Shown: in pieces, positions 1-6,127 of the stretch | How positions within the stretch are numbered: position 1 is the stretch's first letter | Layout of the letters: the number at the start of each line of letters is the position of its first letter | Source: Catalinimonas sp038259985 | GTDB taxonomy: Bacteria; Bacteroidota; Bacteroidia; Cytophagales; Cyclobacteriaceae | DNA: 9,791 nucleotides | Assembly: GCA_038259985.1 (NCBI GenBank) | Contig: JBBSOG010000214.1 | Span: forward strand, 1 to 9,791 | Direction of reading: 5' to 3' | Notes under the pieces: generated by a model | Database searches by the model: none | Seen by the model: only the letters and a program-made list of their open reading frames with translations | What the model was told of the DNA's origin: nothing | Made by a program: the position numbers and the translations under genes

Positions 1-100
1 CGAAGGTGGAAAAACCCGTATTATCCAGGTAAGGGAAAGTTTATACGAGCTTTATAACCCTTGTACCGGTTGGAGTGCTGTGTTGCAGGAACTAAATTGA
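1..100 (+). CDS. C-terminal end of an unrecognised protein (partial)
   Basis: A frame starting at base 2 is open from the window edge to a TGA stop at 98-100 and gives 32 residues ending in YNPCTGWSAVLQELN. The codons look ordinary for this genome and the frame runs off the left edge, so I read it as the tail of a longer rightward gene. It ends 20 bases before the stop of the leftward lactonase gene, so the two converge. The tail is mixed hydrophilic and hydrophobic with no membrane segment or known motif. I do not recognise the family. With only 32 codons, a chance open frame cannot be excluded. Confidence 0.5.
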   Translation, partial: EGGKTRIIQVRESLYELYNPCTGWSAVLQELN

Positions 101-102
101 GA

Positions 103-120
103 GCGCTTTCCACTAAGCGT
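103..120. terminator. weak hairpin between convergent genes
   Basis: The 20-base gap between the two convergent stop codons contains GCGCTT (103-108), a six-base loop and AAGCGT (115-120). As plus-strand RNA this makes a 6-bp stem with one G-U pair; as minus-strand RNA it makes 5 bp. Neither side is followed by a good U-tract, so it is at best a weak shared terminator. The support is mostly its position. Confidence 0.25.
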
Positions 121-1272
121 TTAAGGCAACCTGAACTGTTTGATACATACTGCCGCCGGAACTTTAGCCTCGTTTCCGGTATAGGTAAGCTTACCTGAAG
201 TAGCGTCACGTTCAAAAATAACTACATTATCGTTGTCCCGGTTGGCTACAAACACAAATTCCCCCTGATCATCCATACAAAAATTGCGGGGATGCGCCCC
301 TCTGGTGGGTTCATTGCCGACGTAGGTTAATTTCCCGGTCTTCGCATCTACCCCGTAAATCACCATACTATCGTGACCTCTGTTGGATGCATACACAAAC
401 TTGCCATCAGGTGAAGTATGGATGTCGGCGGTAGAATTTCCCTCGGCTGTCACATTTTTCGGAAGCGTAGTGATACGGTCTAGGGGGCTGAGTGCGCCGG
501 TTTTCTGATCCACCCGATAGGAAGCTGTGGTGGAAGAAAGTTCTTCAATTGAAAAAGCCAATTCACCATTAGGATGAAAGGTAAAATGCCGGGGACCGGC
601 GCCAGGTTTGCTGGCGGCAAAGGGTGTAGGGGCAGGGGATAATTTGCCAGTTTTACGGTCTGGCGCGTAAATCATGATTTTGTCTAAGCCCAGATCTGAG
701 GCATAAATAAATTTTCCACTTGCGGAGGGAATGATAGAATGCATGTGAGGCTCTTTCTGTCGGTTGGGGTTGACACTGCTTCCGCTGTGTTGTATCATAT
801 CTGAAGCTTTGCTTAAGCTTCCGTCATTTTGAATTGGGTACACTGCAAGGTTGCCACCACCATAATTAGACACATAAGCTAGTTTTCCTTCTGGGTCTAT
901 GCTCACATGACAGGGACCAGAACCTTCTGAGGATTGCTCATTGATTTTAGTGAGTTTTCCGTTGGCCGGATCAATGGAAAAAGCAGCTACGGTTCCATTT
1001 TTATCATCAGCATTTATCCCTTCCCCGTATACCGCGTATAGATATTTCCCATTAGGATGAACAGCCAAAAATGAAGGGCTTTCCTTGCCTTCAAGTGTTT
1101 GGATTTCCTTCAGTTCTTCGTTAGTCCGGTCAAACTCAAGTACATAAATCCCTTTACTCCCACGGTCTGAATATGTGCCTACATATAGTATGTCTTTGGA
1201 AGGTGATTGGGCGAGTGTAGTCATACAAATAAAGGTGAAAAAGCTAAGCGCGAGGACAAAAATATTTTTCAT
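121..1272 (-). CDS. exported lactonase, 6-phosphogluconolactonase (YbhE/Pgl) family beta-propeller
   Basis: The product has 383 residues from the ATG at 1272. A TTG ten codons upstream (1302) is also in frame, but the ATG places a classic signal peptide at the very N-terminus (MKNIFVLALSFFTFICMTT, then LA^Q), so I chose it. The mature part is a seven-bladed propeller of the lactonase family (PF10282), with the hallmark opening LYVGTYSDRGSKGIYV, repeated blade ends such as HPNGKYLYAVY and DGKFVYASNRG, and the motifs NYGGGNLAVY, PHMHS, PGAGPRHFTFHPNG and GAHPRNF. E. coli Pgl of this fold hydrolyses 6-phosphogluconolactone in the pentose phosphate pathway but is cytoplasmic. Export implies a periplasmic substrate, perhaps an unphosphorylated sugar lactone; that is inference. 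It lies 127 bases downstream of the PorE-like gene on the same strand and could be cotranscribed. Family confidence is high, substrate unknown. Confidence 0.92.
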   Translation of the reverse strand: MKNIFVLALSFFTFICMTTLAQSPSKDILYVGTYSDRGSKGIYVLEFDRTNEELKEIQTLEGKESPSFLAVHPNGKYLYAVYGEGINADDKNGTVAAFSIDPANGKLTKINEQSSEGSGPCHVSIDPEGKLAYVSNYGGGNLAVYPIQNDGSLSKASDMIQHSGSSVNPNRQKEPHMHSIIPSASGKFIYASDLGLDKIMIYAPDRKTGKLSPAPTPFAASKPGAGPRHFTFHPNGELAFSIEELSSTTASYRVDQKTGALSPLDRITTLPKNVTAEGNSTADIHTSPDGKFVYASNRGHDSMVIYGVDAKTGKLTYVGNEPTRGAHPRNFCMDDQGEFVFVANRDNDNVVIFERDATSGKLTYTGNEAKVPAAVCIKQFRLP

Positions 1273-1399
1273 GGGTGGTGTGTTTATCCCCTTAAATTGC
1301 AAAGTTCAAACGGGTTTGCCAACAATAAAAGCAAAAAAGGCAAAAAGATAATAAATATTCAACGTGATTGCTGAGAGAAATTCTCGGATTGAAACCCTA

Positions 1400-3361
1400 T
1401 CACCGAATAATATTAAACTCCACCCGGCGGTTGAGCTGTTTGTCTTTCTCGGTTTTTTCTTCAACGATGGGTTTGGCACTACCATAACCGATTGCTTCTA
1501 CGCGGCTGGGGTCTAGCTTCCCAAATTCTATCAAATAGGCTTTGATGGCATCGGCCCTAAGTTGTGATAAGTCCAGATTTTGCTGGGCATCACCATCCGA
1601 ATCCGTATGGCCCTCAATCCTCAGTTTAAAGGCAGGGTTATCCAGCAGAAAATTAATGATCTTATCCAAGTCAGCAAACATCGCGGTCTTTAAATCAGCC
1701 TTGCCATTATCAAACTTCATGTTTTCAAATTTGAGACGACTGCTCACCGAAGCTACTTTTCTATGAAATTCCTTATCACCGTCCAAAAAGAAAATTTCTT
1801 CTAATCTAAAAAACTCGTCCCCCTGGATGACAATCAGGTAGTTATTGTTGTTGATTAGCTGAAACTCAAATGAGCCATCAGGCCGGAGAAACTTAGGTGC
1901 TACTTCCACGCCATTGTCCAGATCAATGATAGAAACAATACCATTGGAGAAAGGCTTACCGCTTTCCTCATCACGCAGTGAACCTGTCAGTTGGGTAGTC
2001 GCCAGTGGCTGGGCTTCCATCGGTAGCGGAAATGAATACAGATCAAGGTTAGCCATCTTGTTTTCCACCGAACGAGCATAGTATAGGTTTTTGGACTGGG
2101 CATCAATGGTAAAGTAAAACTCACTGCCCTGCCCATTTACCAGTGGGCCAATATTTTTTGGTTCGCCCCAAATCTCGTCCAGCCGGTATGATTTGTAAAT
2201 GTCAAATTCCCCAAAATTCAGCAATTGCCCATTAGAACTGAAATACAATACATGATGGGCAGGGTGATAAAAAGGGCTTACTTCGCTGCCCCGGGTATTG
2301 ATGATAGGGCCCATATTCTGAGGCGCTGCCCAGTTTCCATCAGCAGATTGGTAAGTAAAATAAATATCCGTCATGCCGAAACCCCCTGACCTGTCGGAAG
2401 CAAAAAACAATGTATCTCCGCTATGAGAGAATGAGGGATGGGAGTCCCAATAAATGCTGTTGATATTTTTACCTAAATTACGGGCAGTACTCCAGGTGCC
2501 GTCTTCCTGCATGTCGCTGATGTAGAGGTCACAACTTCCGCTTCCGTCAGGTGAGCCACAGCGGGTAAAGACAAGCTGGTTGTCTTTGGGACTAATGGTA
2601 GCAGAACCTTCGTTGTAAAGGGAATTGACAGGAGCAAGAGGTTCGGCAGGAGTCCAGTAGCCGCTTTCATTGCGGCTAATCATCAGGTCTTCATTTTCCC
2701 TTTCTTTCAGCCCATTTTTGATGGTATTTCTCTTGGAAGAAAAAAGTAAAATGGAGTTATCCGGGCTAAGGGCAGGGGCATAGTCTCCGGCACTGGAGTT
2801 GATTTCATCCCCCATATTGATGTATACACCTTGAGGTGGACGCAGTGTATCAATTTCTTTACGGTATTCTACTAACTCATAATAATACTTCAGGGGCACA
2901 TAATCATCTTTGTTTTCAACAGGAAGTTTTTTCATTTCCTCCTGTACCATCCCTAATGCCATACCGGGCTGAAAATGTTTTAAAACCAATTTGTAAAGCT
3001 GGATAGCTGCCAGTGTGTCACCCCTATTTTCTTCTAATGCTGCCAACTGCCATAGTAAAAGATTATCCTTAAAAAAGTTATCCACCCCAAATTTGCCTAC
3101 ATAATCATACAATATCGGGTACAATTCCGCTTCATTTTTGGCTTCACTGTATTTTTTGATGGCCTGCAAAGCTTGTTTATTAGTGTAATAAGGGGTGCGA
3201 TTGACGTTAGGAAAAGAAATAAGTTGGCGTATTCTCCTCTGTTCGGCATGATGACTGCTATCTTCCAGGCTTATACTCTCACTTACCGCCCGGAGTTGAC
3301 AGTGTGCCCCCTGAAAAGAGAAAGCGATAAGGAGTGAGCAAAAAAGAAATCTTATGATCAT
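1400..3361 (-). CDS. PorE-like OmpA-family protein (TPR-like, PD40 propeller, CRD, OmpA)
   Basis: This 653-residue protein starts with a signal peptide (MIIRFLFCSLLIAFSFQGAHC, cleavage probably just before QLRAV). Domains in order: an alpha-helical TPR-like region (about 60-170); a PD40 beta-propeller (about 195-445) with repeated blade motifs such as LFFASDRSGGFGMTDIY, VLYFSSNG and W..P.NIGP.VN; a carboxypeptidase-regulatory-like beta sandwich (about 458-535); and a C-terminal OmpA peptidoglycan-binding domain (543-653). The OmpA domain keeps the diaminopimelate-binding Asp and Arg (D587 in GHTDSDGD, R602 in LSQLRADAI). This is the architecture of PorE, which ties the type IX secretion/gliding machinery of Bacteroidota to the cell wall. 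Such proteins often have several paralogues per genome, so the T9SS role is inferred. PorE is a lipoprotein, but the Cys here lies in GAHC, a poor lipobox, so this one may be a soluble periplasmic or differently anchored version. Confidence 0.9.
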   Translation of the reverse strand: MIIRFLFCSLLIAFSFQGAHCQLRAVSESISLEDSSHHAEQRRIRQLISFPNVNRTPYYTNKQALQAIKKYSEAKNEAELYPILYDYVGKFGVDNFFKDNLLLWQLAALEENRGDTLAAIQLYKLVLKHFQPGMALGMVQEEMKKLPVENKDDYVPLKYYYELVEYRKEIDTLRPPQGVYINMGDEINSSAGDYAPALSPDNSILLFSSKRNTIKNGLKERENEDLMISRNESGYWTPAEPLAPVNSLYNEGSATISPKDNQLVFTRCGSPDGSGSCDLYISDMQEDGTWSTARNLGKNINSIYWDSHPSFSHSGDTLFFASDRSGGFGMTDIYFTYQSADGNWAAPQNMGPIINTRGSEVSPFYHPAHHVLYFSSNGQLLNFGEFDIYKSYRLDEIWGEPKNIGPLVNGQGSEFYFTIDAQSKNLYYARSVENKMANLDLYSFPLPMEAQPLATTQLTGSLRDEESGKPFSNGIVSIIDLDNGVEVAPKFLRPDGSFEFQLINNNNYLIVIQGDEFFRLEEIFFLDGDKEFHRKVASVSSRLKFENMKFDNGKADLKTAMFADLDKIINFLLDNPAFKLRIEGHTDSDGDAQQNLDLSQLRADAIKAYLIEFGKLDPSRVEAIGYGSAKPIVEEKTEKDKQLNRRVEFNIIR

Positions 3362-3406
3362 CTAACCTACTAATTCTTCAACATGCTTTAACGAACAATA
3401 AAAAGG

Positions 3407-3414
3407 CAAATTTA
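3407..3414 (-). promoter_or_regulatory. candidate Bacteroidota -7 box for the PorE-like gene
   Basis: Read on the minus strand this is TAAATTTG, an exact match to the Bacteroidota -7 consensus TAnnTTTG, placing a start of transcription near 3400 and a leader of about 40 bases. No TTTG -33 box sits at the usual distance; the -33 region is instead spanned by an 8-bp inverted repeat. The short AT-rich consensus can arise by chance. Confidence 0.35.
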
Positions 3415-3417
3415 TTT

Positions 3418-3455
3418 CAATTTGTAAGAAACTAGCATCTTTTTGAGACAAATTG
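3418..3455. repeat. 8-bp inverted repeat over the predicted -33 region
   Basis: CAATTTGT (3418-3425) and ACAAATTG (3448-3455) are perfect reverse complements with 22 bp between them. The centre, near 3436, falls about 35 bases upstream of the predicted transcription start of the PorE-like gene, where a repressor or activator dimer would act. The arms are AT-rich, which lowers their significance. Confidence 0.35.
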
Positions 3456-3510
3456 CCTGTATTTTTATTAGGTTAGATACGTTTCGGCTACCACCTTTAG
3501 CTTCAGGAAA

Positions 3511-3584
3511 TGGCATAGCGATTGCCAACCTATATAAACGTGGTATAGCTTATTTTAACTACATATAATATGCCAGAATGGCAT
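3511..3584. promoter_or_regulatory. repeated TGGCA/TGCCA half-sites and hairpin upstream of lon
   Basis: Two inverted repeats share one half-site. The first is TGGCA (3511-3515), 7 bases, TGCCA (3523-3527). The second is ATGCCA (3570-3575), GAA, TGGCAT (3579-3584), a perfect 6-bp stem with a three-base loop lying 13 bases before the lon ATG. Together they could be an operator for a regulator of lon, or the second could be a hairpin in the mRNA leader. The pattern does not match the heat-shock CIRCE element (TTAGCACTC-N9-GAGTGCTAA). Confidence 0.35.
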
Positions 3585-3608
3585 GAAATAGCGGAATATG
3601 AAAGATAA
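3570..3608 (+). CDS. possible 12-codon leader peptide overlapping the lon start
   Basis: ATG at 3570 opens a short frame, MPEWHEIAEYER, that stops with TAA at 3606-3608. Its start lies in the left arm of the ATGCCA/TGGCAT hairpin. It overlaps the annotated lon start (3598) and ends 4 bases before lon's second in-frame ATG (3613), so termination and restart at Met6 is conceivable. Nothing but geometry supports translation, and frames this short are common by chance. Confidence 0.15.
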   Translation: MPEWHEIAEYER

Positions 3609-6060
3609 TACAATGTTTGAGTCCATATTATTGAATGAATTACATGAGGGGGAATCGGAAGATTTTATTCGTCTGGTCACCAGCGAAGCGAATGATGATG
3701 AGGACGTCAAAGAAATACCCAATGAATTGCCTATCCTTCCTATCCGGAATACTGTGCTATTTCCCGGCGTGGTAATTCCGATTACTGTAGGTAGAAAAAA
3801 ATCTATCAAACTGGTCAAAAACGCCTATGAGCACGGTGACCGTATGGTGGGGGTAGTCGCCCAGAAAGATGGAAATGACGACGAGCCTGAGGCCGAAGAT
3901 ATGTATAAGGTAGGCACGGTGGCTAAGATCATTAAGATGTTGGTGCTGCCCGATGGGAGTACGACGATCATTATTCAGGGCAAAGCGCGTTTTAAGATTA
4001 GCTCGGTGATCAAAGAACAACCTTACTTAACGGCATCTATTTCGGTCATTGAAGAACATTTTCCTTCCCGTTCAGAAAAACAAGTAATTGCCATAGTACA
4101 ATCGCTCAAAGAAGCGGCCACCAAAATTTTGCGGCTAAACCCTGAAATCCCCCAGGAAGCCCAGGCGGCGCTGGACAATATAGAAAGCCCTAGCTTTCTG
4201 ACCCATTTTCTGTCCTCCAATATCAATGCGGAAGTAGCCGATAAACAGAAACTGCTGGAAACTAATGATGGCCTGAAGCGGGCCAAACTGCTGTTGGCTT
4301 ATATGTACAAAGACATCCAAATGCTGGAAATCCGCTATGAAATCCATAGCAAAGTGCATTCGGATATTGATCAGCAGCAGCGCGATTATTTCCTGCGCCA
4401 GCAAATGAAAGTCTTGCAGGACGAACTGGGTGACGGTGGCCTGGACAAAGACATGGAAAAAATGCGGGCACGGGGGGAGAAAAAGAAATGGCCTGAATAC
4501 GTAGCCAAGCATTTCAACAAAGAACTGGACAAACTTGCCCGCATGAACCCCATGGCCGCTGAATATCCAGTTTCTTTCAATTATGTAGAATTTTTACTGG
4601 ATCTGCCCTGGTCGCATTTCTCTAAGGATAGCCTGGACTTGAAAAGAGCAATGAAGATACTGGACAAAGACCATTATGGCTTGGAGAAAGTTAAAGACAG
4701 GATTATTGAATATCTCGCCGTGCTGAAGCTCAGAAACAACATGAAAGGGCCTATCCTTTGTCTTTATGGCCCTCCCGGCGTAGGTAAGACTTCCCTAGGT
4801 CGGTCTATCGCCAAAGCGCTGAACCGTAAATACTGTCGACTATCTTTAGGGGGCGTAAGTGATGAAGCGGAAATCAGGGGGCACCGCAAAACCTACGTGG
4901 GGGCAATGCCTGGCAAGATCATCAGTAATCTTAAAAAGGTGAAAACCGGAAACCCTGTTTTTGTGTTGGATGAAATTGACAAAGTAAATTCTGATTTCCG
5001 TGGTGATCCCTCATCCGCTTTGCTGGAGGTGTTGGACCCGGAGCAGAACGATACTTTTCTGGACAACTACCTGGAAGTGGAGTACGATTTATCTAATGTG
5101 TTGTTCGTTGCTACGGCCAACGCCCTGGATAGCATACCCCATGCGCTGCGCGACCGTATGGAGATCATTGAGATCACCGGGTATACGATGGAAGAAAAAG
5201 TGGAAATTGCCAAAAAGCACCTGGTGCCTAAGCAACGCAAAGAACATGGGCTGAATGCCAAGCAGGTTTCTTTTGACCAAAAAGCCCTTCAGTCAATTAT
5301 TGAGGACTATACCCGGGAATCTGGGGTGAGGAGCCTGGAACGTAAGATCGCTACTGTGATCCGAAATATCACCAAATCCATTGCTTTGGAGGAAGAACAT
5401 TCTCCAAAGGTCAGCGCTGCCGAGGTAGAGAAAATACTGGGTGCCCCGGTTTTTGACAAAGAGATTTACGAAGAAAATGAACTGGCGGGCGTCGTGACCG
5501 GATTAGCCTGGACACAAGCAGGTGGAGAGATATTGTTTATAGAATCCAGTTTGAGCCGGGGTAAAGGAAAACTTACCCTATCAGGGCAGTTGGGTGATGT
5601 AATGAAAGAATCCGCCATGACTGCGCTATCCTACCTGAAATCCAATGCCGAACAGTTGGGGATCAATTATAAAGTCTTTGACAACTATGATTTGCACCTG
5701 CACATTCCCGCCGGGGCGGTGCCCAAAGATGGCCCATCCGCCGGGATTACCATGCTGACGGCGATGGCATCGGTGTACACCCAGCGAAAAGTGAGAAACA
5801 AGATGGCGATGACCGGCGAAATTACCCTGCGGGGCAAAGTGATGCCGGTAGGAGGGATTAAAGAAAAGATACTGGCCGCCCGTCGTGCCGGGGTCAAAGA
5901 TATCATCCTCTGTGACCGCAACCGCAAGGACGTGGATGAGATAGGGGCGCAGTATATCAAAAACCTCAACTTCCATTATGTGCGTAAGGTGAATGAAGTA
6001 CTGGAGTTGGCACTGCTCTCCAAAAAAGTAAGAAACCCTATCCAGTTTGTGACCGAATAG
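3598..6060 (+). CDS. lon: ATP-dependent Lon protease (endopeptidase La)
   Basis: Lon is a cytoplasmic homohexamer that unfolds and degrades misfolded and regulatory proteins. At 820 residues this is longer than E. coli Lon (784), mainly through an acidic N-terminal extension (first ~40 residues) and extra linker. Order of parts: LonSB substrate-binding domain opening with LPILPIRNTVLFPGVVIPI (from about 44); helical/coiled region to about 330; AAA+ module with Walker A GPPGVGKT (391-398) and Walker B VLDEID (456-461); S16 protease domain from about 630. The catalytic Ser is S714 in PKDGPSAG. Its Lys partner lies in GGIKEK, K757 by the same spacing from Ser as S679-K722 in E. coli. All active-site motifs are intact. 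Met6 (3613) is an alternative start. It is divergent from the PorE-like gene and followed by a strong terminator, so it looks largely monocistronic. Confidence 0.98.
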   Translation: MKDNTMFESILLNELHEGESEDFIRLVTSEANDDEDVKEIPNELPILPIRNTVLFPGVVIPITVGRKKSIKLVKNAYEHGDRMVGVVAQKDGNDDEPEAEDMYKVGTVAKIIKMLVLPDGSTTIIIQGKARFKISSVIKEQPYLTASISVIEEHFPSRSEKQVIAIVQSLKEAATKILRLNPEIPQEAQAALDNIESPSFLTHFLSSNINAEVADKQKLLETNDGLKRAKLLLAYMYKDIQMLEIRYEIHSKVHSDIDQQQRDYFLRQQMKVLQDELGDGGLDKDMEKMRARGEKKKWPEYVAKHFNKELDKLARMNPMAAEYPVSFNYVEFLLDLPWSHFSKDSLDLKRAMKILDKDHYGLEKVKDRIIEYLAVLKLRNNMKGPILCLYGPPGVGKTSLGRSIAKALNRKYCRLSLGGVSDEAEIRGHRKTYVGAMPGKIISNLKKVKTGNPVFVLDEIDKVNSDFRGDPSSALLEVLDPEQNDTFLDNYLEVEYDLSNVLFVATANALDSIPHALRDRMEIIEITGYTMEEKVEIAKKHLVPKQRKEHGLNAKQVSFDQKALQSIIEDYTRESGVRSLERKIATVIRNITKSIALEEEHSPKVSAAEVEKILGAPVFDKEIYEENELAGVVTGLAWTQAGGEILFIESSLSRGKGKLTLSGQLGDVMKESAMTALSYLKSNAEQLGINYKVFDNYDLHLHIPAGAVPKDGPSAGITMLTAMASVYTQRKVRNKMAMTGEITLRGKVMPVGGIKEKILAARRAGVKDIILCDRNRKDVDEIGAQYIKNLNFHYVRKVNEVLELALLSKKVRNPIQFVTE

Positions 6061-6085
6061 GGTTCAGAATAATTCAATAATTATG

Positions 6086-6116
6086 AAGCGGGAATGATAA
6101 GTTCCCGCTTTTTTTT
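6086..6116 (+). terminator. strong intrinsic terminator of lon
   Basis: AAGCGGGAA (6086-6094), a seven-base loop and TTCCCGCTT (6102-6110) form a perfect 9-bp stem, and the T-run continues to 6116 (eight T in all). It begins 25 bases after the lon stop and ends 11 bases before the next start codon. Confidence 0.92.
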
Positions 6117-6127
6117 CATCTTACCAT

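Larger units (their letters stand above)
3360..3478. repeat. 10-bp perfect inverted repeat flanking the PorE-like gene's leader
   Basis: ATCTAACCTA at 3360-3369 is the exact reverse complement of TAGGTTAGAT at 3469-3478, with 99 bp between the arms. The left arm overlaps the ATG of the PorE-like gene (3361-3359). It encloses the candidate -7 box and a second inverted repeat. It could be a paired protein-binding site or, in a long transcript, a stem hiding the start codon. Chance occurrence is possible. Confidence 0.4.

Noticed and set aside
1273..1399. Promoter or terminator between the PorE-like gene and the lactonase
   Set aside because: Only near matches to TAnnTTTG (for example GAACTTTG on the minus strand) and a short GAGAA-A-TTCTC palindrome without a U-tract directly after it. 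Not enough to call either.
3299..3361. Cys in GAHC as a lipoprotein site of the PorE-like protein
   Set aside because: The residues at -3 to -1 are G, A and H; a lipobox needs a large aliphatic at -3 and a small residue at -1. SPase I cleavage before Gln is more likely.
3564..3569. Perfect TATAAT upstream of lon
   Set aside because: It matches the enterobacterial -10 box, not the Bacteroidota -7 box, has no -35 partner at the right distance, and sits in an AT-rich stretch where chance matches are common.
4135..4512. 125-codon antisense frame within lon
   Set aside because: Long antisense frames are expected opposite this coding bias; the product resembles no family and lon is intact here.
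5000..5254. Open frame inside lon on the plus strand
   Set aside because: It lies wholly in the conserved AAA+ region of lon in another frame and encodes low-complexity W/R/K/C-rich sequence typical of a shadow.
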